Below the pieces are notes generated by a model. It saw only the letters and a list, made by a program, of their open reading frames with translations, was not told where the DNA came from and searched no databases. A program made the translations under genes and the position numbers. From Streptomyces sp. man185 (lineage in GTDB: Bacteria; Actinomycetota; Actinomycetes; Streptomycetales; Streptomycetaceae): DNA of 64,000 bases. Shown piece by piece: positions 52,601 to 59,801 of the stretch. Location: contig NTHE01000027.1 in NCBI GenBank assembly GCA_002551355.1, positions 38,123 to 102,122 of the forward strand, read 5' to 3'. Positions within the stretch are counted from its first letter, which is position 1, and every line of letters starts with the position of its first letter.

Positions 52601-53346
52601 AGACCACCTACACCGGCGGGAACATGAAGGGCGATCACCCGATCTCCTGGTGTCAGACCTACGAGGGCGGCCGCTCCTTCTACACCGGCCTCGGCCACAC
52701 CAAGGAGTCCTACGCCGAGCCGGCCTTCCGCAGCCACGTCCTGGGCGGTCTGCGCTACGCCACCGGCCAGGTCAAGGCCGACTGCAAGCCGGACAAGGAC
52801 TACCGGCCCATCTTCAACGGCAAGACGCTGGAGGGCTGGAAGCAAGCGGGCCCGGGGAAGTTCTCCGTCAGTGACGGCGCCCTGCACTCCGAGGGCGGCA
52901 TGGGCCTGCTCACCTACCAGGCCAAGGAGCTGAAGTCCTACTCGCTGAAGCTCGACTGGAAGATGGCCGGGGACGACAACTCCGGCATCTTCGTGGGCTT
53001 CCCGGAGTCCGACGACCCCTGGTCGGCGGTCAACAACGGGTACGAGATCCAGATCGACGCCACCGACGCCGCCGACCGCACCACGGGCGCCGTCTACACC
53101 TTCAAGTCCGCCAACATCAAGGCCCGTGACCGCGTCCTGCGGCCGCCGGGACAGTGGAACAGCTACGAGATCAAGGTCCAGGGCGAACGTCTGCAGATCT
53201 TCCTCAACGGAGCGAAGATCAACGACTTCACCAACACCGACCCGGCCCGCAGCCTGAAGGACGGCTACATCGGCCTCCAGAACCACGGAGCCGACGACCA
53301 GGTGTCCTTCCGCAACATCCAACTGAAGGAGCTGCCCCCGAAGTAG
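49627..53346 (+). CDS. Secreted multidomain protein: PQQ-type sugar dehydrogenase - PKD - CBM - ThuA - DUF1080
   Basis: GTG 49627 is chosen because GGAGGA lies five bases upstream; it also yields a proper signal peptide (KTLALFTGGLLAAATLTLG, cut near ATAHP). The mature part of the 1239 residues has, in order: a GSDH beta-propeller (about 55-500; GTCCHVGGDIDFDAEGNLYL, FRNPFRFSVDQATG in parts), a PKD domain (about 510-590; YSWDFGDGG), a CBM6-like module (about 700-822), a ThuA domain (about 830-1045; GYVGVHAAADTEYDW) and DUF1080 (about 1058-1239; YRPIFNGKTLEGWK, NNGYEIQIDA). DUF1080 and ThuA families have been linked to 3-keto-glycoside cleavage. It probably oxidises and splits glycosides outside the cell. 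Confidence 0.92.
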   Translation: MHRTRKRLLARTRVRKTLALFTGGLLAAATLTLGSAPGATAHPGHPGHEEPVAEDFQQVTLAKGAEETGEPMSLAVLPDRSVLHTSRSGELRITDSAGNTKISGTLPVYTHDEEGLQGVGVDPNFAENRAIYLFYAPPMDTPAGDAPETGTPADFAKFEGVNRLSRFVLNEDGTLDTASEKKVLDVATSRGTCCHVGGDIDFDAEGNLYLSTGDDTNPFASDGFTPIDERPDRNPAFDARRTSGNTNDLRGKILRIKVADDGSYTVPEGNLFEPGTDKTRPEIYAMGFRNPFRFSVDQATGTVYVGDYGPDAGAADPKRGPAGKVEFARVTKAANFGWPFCVGDNEPYIDYDFGTKASGAAFDCAAPKNESPHNTGLVDLPPAEAAWIPYDGGSVPEFGTGSESPMGGPVYRYDADLDSPVKFPEAYDGDFFAGEFGRQWIKRIEQDADGAVQSINDVPWSGTQVMDMAFGPDGALYVLDYGLAWFGGDENSALYRIENATGGRSPIAEASANKTSGTAPLKVKFSSAGTADGDDDPLTYSWDFGDGGTSTAANPTYTYKRNGTYTATLTAEDPTGRTGSASVHVTVGNTAPTVELVLPEDGQLFEFGDSVPFKVNVSDPEDGTIDCTKVEVKFTLGHDSHGHDITTEHGCEGTIKTAMEGGHDPNANIYGGISASYTDNGGGGQAKLTGKDASRLQPKHRQAEHFDDSSGVTTPSKAGAHGGKTVGDIHNDDWISFDTYVLGNTTKLTARVSSAGSGGFLEVRAGSPTGKILGSGPVPVTGSWDTFQDVDIPLRGAPKKQTELFLVFKGGDGALYDVDDFELSNTPVDKTAKRVLVFSKTAGFRHDSIPAGIEALKEIGKDTNITVDSTESAAQFTTSNLARYDAVAFLSTTGDVLNAEQQKAFENYVATGGGYVGVHAAADTEYDWEFYGGLVGAYFDSHPQIQPATVRVEDHDHPATAHLDEEWERTDEWYNYGTNPRDKAKVLATLDETTYTGGNMKGDHPISWCQTYEGGRSFYTGLGHTKESYAEPAFRSHVLGGLRYATGQVKADCKPDKDYRPIFNGKTLEGWKQAGPGKFSVSDGALHSEGGMGLLTYQAKELKSYSLKLDWKMAGDDNSGIFVGFPESDDPWSAVNNGYEIQIDATDAADRTTGAVYTFKSANIKARDRVLRPPGQWNSYEIKVQGERLQIFLNGAKINDFTNTDPARSLKDGYIGLQNHGADDQVSFRNIQLKELPPK

Positions 53347-53367
53347 GGCAGCCGCCTCTGCCGATGA

Positions 53368-53400
53368 CGGGCGGGGGAAGCACACGCCTTCCCCCGCCCG
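53368..53400 (+). terminator. Hairpin between the multidomain gene and the ebo-like operon
   Basis: Perfect 13-bp arms (CGGGCGGGGGAAG and its complement) around a 7-base loop, 22 bases after the stop. It separates the two units, though only 41 bases remain before the next start, so partial read-through is likely. Confidence 0.7.
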
Positions 53401-53441
53401 CCGTCACCCACCCCGACCCACCCGCCCCAGGGAGGCAGCCC

Positions 53442-54626
53442 GTGACCGCTCACGCCGATCGTGAAGGCCGAACCGACACCCCGATCACCTCTGAGGCCCC
53501 CGGCTTCGCGGGGACCGCGGGACGCACCGGCGTCTGGTTCGTCGGAGCGCGCGGCTCCGTGGCGACCACCGCCACCGCGGGCTGCGCCGCCATCGCCGCG
53601 GGACTGCACCCGCCGACCGGCATGGTCACCGAGACGCCCCCCTTCGCCGACAGCGGTCTGCCCGCCCTGACCAGCCTGGTCTTCGGCGGCCACGACACCC
53701 TCGACTGCCCGCTGGCCAAGCGGGCCGAGGCGCTGGCCGACGGCGGCGTGCTGCCGCACGGCCTCCCCTCCGCCGTACGCGCCGAACTCGACGCCGCCGA
53801 CGCCGAGATCCGCCCGGGTGGCCCCTTCCCCGGCGACACCCGCAGCGACCAGGAACTCATCGCCGCGTTCGCCGCCGACCTCACCGACTTCGCCCACCGC
53901 CACGACCTGGCCCGTACCGTCGTCGTCAACGTCGCCTCCACCGAGCCCGCCCCCGGCCCCGACTACACCCGGCTGCCCGCCAGCTCCCTCTACGCGGCCG
54001 CCGCCCTCAGGGCCGGCTGCGCCTACGCCAACTTCACCCCCTCCACCGGACTGCGCACCCCCGCACTCACCGACACCGTCGCCTCCAGCGGACTTCCCCA
54101 CGCCGGACGCGACGGCAAGACCGGCCAGACGCTGCTCCGTTCCGTGCTCGCCCCGATGTTCCTCCAGCGCGCCCTCGCCGTACGGGCGTGGTCCGGGTCG
54201 AACCTGCTGGGCGGCGGGGACGGGGCGGCGCTGGCCGATCCGGCGGCCGCGGCCGCAAAGAACGCGGGCAAGGAACGCGTCCTCGCCGACACCTTCGGCA
54301 CCGCCCCCGAGGGCGAGGTGCACATCGACGACGTGCCCGCCATGGGGGACTGGAAGACCGCCTGGGACCACATCGCCTTCGACGGCTTCCTCGGCTCCCG
54401 CATGATCCTCCAGACCATCTGGCAGGGCTGCGACTCGGCCCTCGCCGCCCCCCTGGTCCTGGACCTGGCGCGACTGCTCGCCCGCGCCCACGAGAAGGGG
54501 ATCAGCGGCCCCCTGCCGGAGCTGGGCTTCTACTTCAAGGACCCGGACGGCGGGACCTCGGCGGCGCTCGCCGAGCAGTACGCCGCGCTCCTCGCCTTCG
54601 CCGAGCGGCTGCGGGACCAGGCATGA
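53442..54626 (+). CDS. Inositol-3-phosphate synthase family cyclase (first gene of ebo-like operon)
   Basis: GTG 53442 follows GGGAGG by six bases; 394 residues. The N-terminal Rossmann segment GVWFVGARGSVATTATAG binds NAD. DGKTGQTLLRSVLAPMF holds the Lys expected at the active site, and SGSNLLGGGDGAALADP corresponds to the Asn/Asp-rich loop of the family. The family converts glucose 6-phosphate to inositol 3-phosphate in the cytoplasm. It differs from the short actinobacterial mycothiol-type enzyme. In ebo operons a dehydroquinate-synthase-like cyclase (EboD) is usual; this enzyme would take its place. Its stop overlaps the next start (ATGA). Confidence 0.88.
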   Translation: MTAHADREGRTDTPITSEAPGFAGTAGRTGVWFVGARGSVATTATAGCAAIAAGLHPPTGMVTETPPFADSGLPALTSLVFGGHDTLDCPLAKRAEALADGGVLPHGLPSAVRAELDAADAEIRPGGPFPGDTRSDQELIAAFAADLTDFAHRHDLARTVVVNVASTEPAPGPDYTRLPASSLYAAAALRAGCAYANFTPSTGLRTPALTDTVASSGLPHAGRDGKTGQTLLRSVLAPMFLQRALAVRAWSGSNLLGGGDGAALADPAAAAAKNAGKERVLADTFGTAPEGEVHIDDVPAMGDWKTAWDHIAFDGFLGSRMILQTIWQGCDSALAAPLVLDLARLLARAHEKGISGPLPELGFYFKDPDGGTSAALAEQYAALLAFAERLRDQA

Positions 54627-56179
54627 GGCGGCGGGGGCGGATCCTCCCGGCCGCGCTCACCGCGGCCCTGGCCGCACTCCCGTCCGGGACCGGGCGGCAC
54701 AACGGCAGGGCCCACGGCGTGCGGACGACCGCCGTGACCGATGACAGCCTGTCCGGCGCGGGTGGGACTGCGCCCGCACCGGACAGGCCCGAACCGCCCC
54801 CCACGGGCCGGAACGGGGAACGGGGCGAGGACGCCGGCACGGGCCGACCGGACTCGGCCGCCGGGGCGGGCACCGGCTCGGGCACCGGACCGGATGCCGT
54901 CTCCGGTACCCGACGGGGCGTTGGCTCGGGTCACGGGCCGGGCGCCGGCTCAGGCACCGACCGGGGCACGCCCCGGCGGCGCCTGCGGGCCTGGGCGGAA
55001 CTGCTGCGCGTCTCCGCCCTGTTCTCCGTACCCGGGGACGCCTTCGCGGGCGCCGCGGCGGTGAGCCGTCGGCCCGGCCGCGGCACTGCCCTGGCGATCG
55101 GCGCATCGCTGTGCCTGTACGAGGCCGGGATGGCCCTCAACGACTGGGCCGACCGCGACGAGGACGCCATCGACCGCCCGCACCGCCCGATCCCCTCGGG
55201 CCGCATCAGCCCGGCGGCTGCCCTGGGCGCGGCCGGGGTACTGACCGCGGCGGGGCTCGCCCTGGCGGCCCGGGCGGGCCGCCCCGCACTGACGGTCGCC
55301 TCGGGCCTGGCCGCCACGGTCTGGGCCTACGACCTCCACCTGAAGCACACGAAGGCGGGCCCGGCGGCTATGGCGGCGGCCCGCTCGCTGGACCTGCTGC
55401 TGGGGGCGACGGCCACGGCTACGGCGGGCGCCGGACCGAGGCGGGGCGGCCGCCCCGACAACGTTGCCGGAGCGAGGGTGATCGCGGATGCGATACGAAC
55501 CCCCCGACCGGGGGCGGCAGCCCCGCTGCCCCCGGCGCGCGGCGGCCTGACCGAGGCGTTGCCCGCGCTGCCCGCCGCCCTCGTGCTCGGGGCCCACACC
55601 TACGGCGTCACCGCCGTGTCGCGCCACGAGACGCAGGGCGGCTCCACCGGCACCCCGCTAGCGGTGCTCGCCACGACGACGGCTCTCGCAGCGGCGGTGC
55701 TGGGGGAGTGGCGGGGCCGGAGCGCCGACCGAGCCGGAGCCGGATCGGCCCTCTCCGTCGGTACGTCGACGGCAGACTCCGGCGCGAGGTCCGAGGGCGC
55801 GGGCCGCCCCGGGCGGGCCGTCGTGCTCGGCTCGGGACCGCATACCTCCGGCCCTCCCGGCAGCTCCGCCGACTCCGCCGCAAGCCCGGCACTCGCAGCC
55901 CGCCTCGAAGGCCTCCCCGGACGGGCCGCGGACCCCACCCGCCTGCTGGCCCTCGCGCTCACCGGCGCCTACCTCCGTACCGCCGGGCCACCCCTCCTGC
56001 ACGCCGCGCTGAACCCGTCCCCGCCCCTGACCCAGCGAGCGGTCGGCGGGGGCATCCGGGCCATGATCCCGCTCCAGGCCGCGCTCGCCGCCCGCGCAGG
56101 GTCACCCCTCACCGGACTCGCCGTCATGGGACTCGTCCCCCTCGCCCGCAGCCTCGCCCGGAAGGTGAGCCTCACATGA
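54623..56179 (+). CDS. eboC: UbiA-family prenyltransferase (EboC-like) with long low-complexity inserts
   Basis: 518 residues, well over the ~300 usual for the family. The core has the first Asp-rich motif NDWADRDEDAIDRPHRPIPS (from Asn173) and about eight membrane helices. The second Asp motif is weak (YDLHLKHTKAG, SLDLLLG). A Gly/Thr/Pro-rich N-terminal stretch (about 25-120), a second insert (about 275-310) and a third (about 370-440) are low complexity. It should attach a prenyl chain to a ring or polyol acceptor at the membrane, plausibly the cyclitol made by the preceding gene. Overlaps both neighbours by 4 bases. Confidence 0.87.
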   Translation: MRRRGRILPAALTAALAALPSGTGRHNGRAHGVRTTAVTDDSLSGAGGTAPAPDRPEPPPTGRNGERGEDAGTGRPDSAAGAGTGSGTGPDAVSGTRRGVGSGHGPGAGSGTDRGTPRRRLRAWAELLRVSALFSVPGDAFAGAAAVSRRPGRGTALAIGASLCLYEAGMALNDWADRDEDAIDRPHRPIPSGRISPAAALGAAGVLTAAGLALAARAGRPALTVASGLAATVWAYDLHLKHTKAGPAAMAAARSLDLLLGATATATAGAGPRRGGRPDNVAGARVIADAIRTPRPGAAAPLPPARGGLTEALPALPAALVLGAHTYGVTAVSRHETQGGSTGTPLAVLATTTALAAAVLGEWRGRSADRAGAGSALSVGTSTADSGARSEGAGRPGRAVVLGSGPHTSGPPGSSADSAASPALAARLEGLPGRAADPTRLLALALTGAYLRTAGPPLLHAALNPSPPLTQRAVGGGIRAMIPLQAALAARAGSPLTGLAVMGLVPLARSLARKVSLT

Positions 56180-57063
56180 CCCTCCACCTCGGATACGGCA
56201 CCAACGGGCTCACCGACCTCCGCCTCGACGACGCCCTCGGCCTGCTCGCCGACCTCGGCTACGAGGGCGTCGGCCTGACCCTCGACCACATGCACCTGGA
56301 CCCCCTGGCCCCGGACCTCACCGAGCGCACCCGCCAGGTCCGCCGCAGGCTCACCTCCCTCGGGCTGCGGGTCACCGTGGAGACCGGCGCCCGCTACGTC
56401 CTCGACCCGCGCCGCAAGCACGGCCCCTCCCTCCTCGACCCGGACCCCGACGCCCGCGCCGCCCGCACCGCGCTGCTGGTCCGCGCCGTCGACGTGGCCG
56501 CCGAACTCGGCGCGCACGCCGTCCACTGCTTCAGCGGCATCACCCCGCCCGGCACCTCGACGGACACCGCGTGGAAACGGCTCACCGAAGCGATCACCCC
56601 CGTCCTCGAAGCCGCCGACCGCTCCGGAATCCCCCTCGCGATCGAGCCCGAACCGGGTCACCTCCTCGCCACCCTCGCCGACTTCCACCAGCTGCGCGGT
56701 CTCCTCGGCGACCCCGGACCGCTCGGCCTCACCCTCGACATCGGCCACTGCCAGTGCCTGGAGGACGCCTCGCCCGTCGACTGCATCAAGGACTCCGCCC
56801 CCTGGCTGCGGCACGTCCAGATCGAGGACATGCGGCGCGGGGTCCACGAGCACCTCCCGTTCGGCGACGGGGAGATCGACTTCCCGCCCGTGCTCGCCGC
56901 GCTGGCCGCATCGGACTACCGCGGCCTCACCGTCGTCGAACTGCCCCGCCACTCGCACGCCGGCCCCGAACTGGCCCGCACCTCGATCGACTTCCTGCGC
57001 GAGGCCATGACGAGAGAAGCGGGCCCCCGCACGGCGCCGACGAAGGGAGCCGCCCCGTGCTGA
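56176..57063 (+). CDS. TIM-barrel sugar phosphate isomerase/epimerase
   Basis: 295 residues; the ATG overlaps the UbiA stop. The AP2Ec fold is shown by YGTNGLTDLRLDDALGLLAD, LAIEPEPGHLL, LTLDIGHCQCL and VQIEDMRRGVHEHLPFGDGEI, with Glu, Asp and His where metal ligands are expected. Cytoplasmic. Within the ebo-like operon it may isomerise or dehydrate the keto-sugar or cyclitol intermediate. Overlaps the EboA gene by 7 bases. Confidence 0.9.
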   Translation: MTLHLGYGTNGLTDLRLDDALGLLADLGYEGVGLTLDHMHLDPLAPDLTERTRQVRRRLTSLGLRVTVETGARYVLDPRRKHGPSLLDPDPDARAARTALLVRAVDVAAELGAHAVHCFSGITPPGTSTDTAWKRLTEAITPVLEAADRSGIPLAIEPEPGHLLATLADFHQLRGLLGDPGPLGLTLDIGHCQCLEDASPVDCIKDSAPWLRHVQIEDMRRGVHEHLPFGDGEIDFPPVLAALAASDYRGLTVVELPRHSHAGPELARTSIDFLREAMTREAGPRTAPTKGAAPC

Positions 57064-57773
57064 CGTCCCCGAACCCGCTGAAGTCCCGCAAGGAACTCGA
57101 CGCCGAACTCGGCGGGGCGGCCCGAGCCTGGCTCGACGAGGCCCTCGCCGAAGCCGCGCACGAGGCGGTCGGCGCGGCAGCCACCCCCGGCACCCCCCGC
57201 CCGGAGGGGAACCCCTACGCCCCCCCGCCGTGGGAGCTGCGCTACGCCGCCGCCGGCCGGCACTGCGGCTTTGAGCACGCCGACTCCGTACGCTCCCTCC
57301 TGCTCGTCGAGGCCCGCGCCTCACTGCCCTCCGTCACCCGGCTCTACGAACAGGGCACCGCCGCCGAACGCCGCGCCGTACTGCTCACCCTGCACCGGCT
57401 CGACCTCGGCGACACCGCCCTCCCGCTCGTCGAGGACGCCCTGCGCGCCAACGACACCCGGCTGGTGTCCGCGGCCGTCGGCCCCTACGCCGCCGACCAC
57501 CTGGACCCGCACGCCTGGCGGCACGCCGTACTGAAGTGCCTGTTCACCGAAGTGCCGGTCGCCGCCGTCGCCCGGCTCGGCGACCGGGCCCGGGGAGACG
57601 CCGAACTCGCCCGCATGCTCGGTGACTTCGCCGCCGAACGCACCGCGGCAGGCCGCACCGTCCCCGAAGACCTGCGCACGGTCCTGGCCCTCACCGCCCC
57701 GGCCGACGAGGGCGGCCACCAGACTCCGCCGACCGCAGCTCCCGCAGCCCCCGCCCCCACGGAGGAGTCCTGA
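57057..57773 (+). CDS. eboA: EboA domain protein
   Basis: GTG 57057 has AAGGGAG seven bases upstream; 238 residues. It is alpha-helical with HEAT-like character (VRSLLLVEA-like HADSVRSLLLVEARAS, YEQGTAAERRAVLLTLHRL, DTRLVSAAVGPYAADHL, WRHAVLKCLFTEVPVA), which matches EboA as I recall it. No membrane segment or catalytic motif. EboA is the least understood member of the ebo set, possibly a scaffold. The C-terminal 20 residues are Pro/Ala-rich. Stop and next start share TGATG. Confidence 0.85.
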   Translation: MLTSPNPLKSRKELDAELGGAARAWLDEALAEAAHEAVGAAATPGTPRPEGNPYAPPPWELRYAAAGRHCGFEHADSVRSLLLVEARASLPSVTRLYEQGTAAERRAVLLTLHRLDLGDTALPLVEDALRANDTRLVSAAVGPYAADHLDPHAWRHAVLKCLFTEVPVAAVARLGDRARGDAELARMLGDFAAERTAAGRTVPEDLRTVLALTAPADEGGHQTPPTAAPAAPAPTEES

Positions 57774-58621
57774 TGCGCATCTTCGACCCCCACATCCACA
57801 TGACCTCCCGCACCACCGACGACTACCAGGCGATGTACGACGCGGGTGTCCGCGCGCTCGTCGAACCCTCCTTCTGGCTCGGCCAGCCCCGCACCTCGCC
57901 CGCCAGCTTCTTCGACTACTTCGACGCGCTGCTCGGCTGGGAGCCCTTCCGCGCCTCCCAATACGGCATCGCCCACCACTGCACGCTCGCCCTCAATCCC
58001 AAGGAGGCGAACGACCCCCGCTGCACCCCCGTCCTGGACGCGCTGCCCCGCTATCTCGTCAAGGACTCCGTCGTCGCCGTCGGCGAGATCGGCTACGACT
58101 CCATGACCCCGGCCGAGGACCACGCCCTGGCCGCCCAGCTCCAGCTCGCCGCCGACCACGGGCTGCCCGCCCTCGTCCACACCCCGCACCGCGACAAGCT
58201 CGCGGGCCTGCACCGCACCATCGACGTCATCCGCGAATCGAACCTCCCCCCGGAGTTCGTCCTGCTCGACCACCTCAATGAGACAACCGTAAAGGCCGCC
58301 ACCGACAGCGGCTGCTGGGCCGGGTTCTCCATCTACCCGGACACCAAGATGGACGAGGACCGGATGGTCGCCGTCCTCAAGAACCACGGCACCGAGAAGA
58401 TCCTCGTCAACTCGGCCGCCGACTGGGGAAAGAGCGACCCCCTCAAGACCCGCAAGGTCGCCGACGCGATGCTGAAGGCCGGCTTCACCGAGGACGACGT
58501 CGACCAGGTCCTGTGGCGCAACCCGGTCGCCTTCTACGGCCAGAGCGGCCGCCTCCAGTTGGACGTCCCGGCCCCCGACGCACTCCACGAGGGCAACTCC
58601 ATCCTGCGCGGCGGGGAGTGA
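57773..58621 (+). CDS. eboB: TatD-family metal-dependent hydrolase (EboB-like)
   Basis: ATG 57773 with GGAGGAG upstream; 282 residues. Amidohydrolase features: FDPHIHMTSR (His7, His9), VGEIGYDS (Glu105), LVHTPHRDK, LLDHLNETT and NSAADWG with the last Asp. TatD enzymes are metal-dependent nucleases or phosphohydrolases; EboB's substrate is unknown. Cytoplasmic, translationally coupled to EboA. Confidence 0.9.
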   Translation: MRIFDPHIHMTSRTTDDYQAMYDAGVRALVEPSFWLGQPRTSPASFFDYFDALLGWEPFRASQYGIAHHCTLALNPKEANDPRCTPVLDALPRYLVKDSVVAVGEIGYDSMTPAEDHALAAQLQLAADHGLPALVHTPHRDKLAGLHRTIDVIRESNLPPEFVLLDHLNETTVKAATDSGCWAGFSIYPDTKMDEDRMVAVLKNHGTEKILVNSAADWGKSDPLKTRKVADAMLKAGFTEDDVDQVLWRNPVAFYGQSGRLQLDVPAPDALHEGNSILRGGE

Positions 58622-58625
58622 GGCC

Positions 58626-59801
58626 ATGCGCTTCCGCCACCCGGACGGCTCCACCGTCCACCTCGCCTACTGCACCAACGTCCACCCCGCCGAAACCCTC
58701 GACGGCGTCCGCGCCCAGCTCCGCGACCACTGCGAACCCGTCCGCCGCCGACTCGGCCGGGACCGGCTCGGCATCGGCCTCTGGCTCGCCCGGGACGCGG
58801 CCCGCACCCTGATCAACGACCCCGCCGAACTCCGCTCCCTGCGCGCCGAACTCGACAGCCGCGGCCTCGAAGTGGTCACCCTGAACGGCTTCCCCTACGA
58901 AGGGTTCGGCGCCGACGAGGTCAAATACCGGGTCTACCGGCCGGACTGGACCGAACCCGACCGCCTCGCCCACACCACCGATCTCGCCCGCCTCCTGGCC
59001 GCCCTGCTCCCCGACGACGCGGCCGAGGGCACCATCTCCACCCTGCCGCTCGCCTGGCGCACCCCCTACGACGGCGACCCCGAGGCGAGCCGCACCGCAC
59101 GCGCCGCCCTCACCACGCTCGCCCAGCGCCTCGACGCCCTGGCCGAGATGACCGGCAAGTCCATCCGCATCGGCCTCGAACCGGAACCGGGCTGCACGGT
59201 CGAGACGACCACCGACGCGATAGCGCCCCTCACCGACGTCGGCCACGACCGGATCGGCATCTGCGTCGACACCTGCCACCTCGCCACCTCCTTCGAGGAC
59301 CCCGGCACCGCACTCGACGCCCTGGCCGCCGCCGGCGTCCGCGTCGTCAAGTCCCAGCTCAGCGCCGCTCTGCACGCCGAGCACCCCCACCTGCCCGAGG
59401 TCCGCACCGCGCTCGCCGCGTTCGCCGAGCCCCGGTTCCTGCACCAGACCCGCACCAGCACCGCCGCCGGACTGCGCGGCACCGACGACCTCGACGAGGC
59501 GGTCGGCGGCCGGGCGCTCCCGGACTCCACCCCCTGGCGCGCGCACTTCCACGTACCGCTGCACGCACCCCCGGCGCCCCCGCTGACCTCGACGCTGCCC
59601 GTGCTCCGGGACACCCTCGCCCGGCTCGTCGGCGGACCCGCGCCCCTGACCCGGCACCTGGAGGTGGAGACGTACACCTGGCAGGCGCTGCCCGCGGAAC
59701 TGCGGCCCCGCACCCGAACCCAGCTCGCCGACGGCATCGCCGCCGAACTCACCCTCGCCCGCGACCTCCTGGTCGACCTCGGCCTCAAGGAACTGCCATG
59801 A
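58626..59801 (+). CDS. eboE: Metabolite traffic protein EboE (TIM barrel)
   Basis: 391 residues, four bases after eboB. The start HLAYCTNVHPAETLDGV is characteristic of EboE as I recall it, followed by an AP2Ec-type barrel: NGFPYEGFGADEVK, IGLEPEPGCTVETTTD, GICVDTCHLATSFED and VKSQLSAAL. In the cyanobacterium Nostoc the ebo genes are needed to bring the scytonemin precursor to the periplasm, hence the name. The reaction is unknown. Stop overlaps the next start by ATGA. Confidence 0.87.
   Translation: MRFRHPDGSTVHLAYCTNVHPAETLDGVRAQLRDHCEPVRRRLGRDRLGIGLWLARDAARTLINDPAELRSLRAELDSRGLEVVTLNGFPYEGFGADEVKYRVYRPDWTEPDRLAHTTDLARLLAALLPDDAAEGTISTLPLAWRTPYDGDPEASRTARAALTTLAQRLDALAEMTGKSIRIGLEPEPGCTVETTTDAIAPLTDVGHDRIGICVDTCHLATSFEDPGTALDALAAAGVRVVKSQLSAALHAEHPHLPEVRTALAAFAEPRFLHQTRTSTAAGLRGTDDLDEAVGGRALPDSTPWRAHFHVPLHAPPAPPLTSTLPVLRDTLARLVGGPAPLTRHLEVETYTWQALPAELRPRTRTQLADGIAAELTLARDLLVDLGLKELP

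Noticed and set aside
49447..53385. Antisense open frame of about 1300 codons opposite the multidomain gene
   Set aside because: High-GC shadow frame: no domain, valine/glycine-biased composition, while the plus strand has a signal peptide and recognisable domains throughout.
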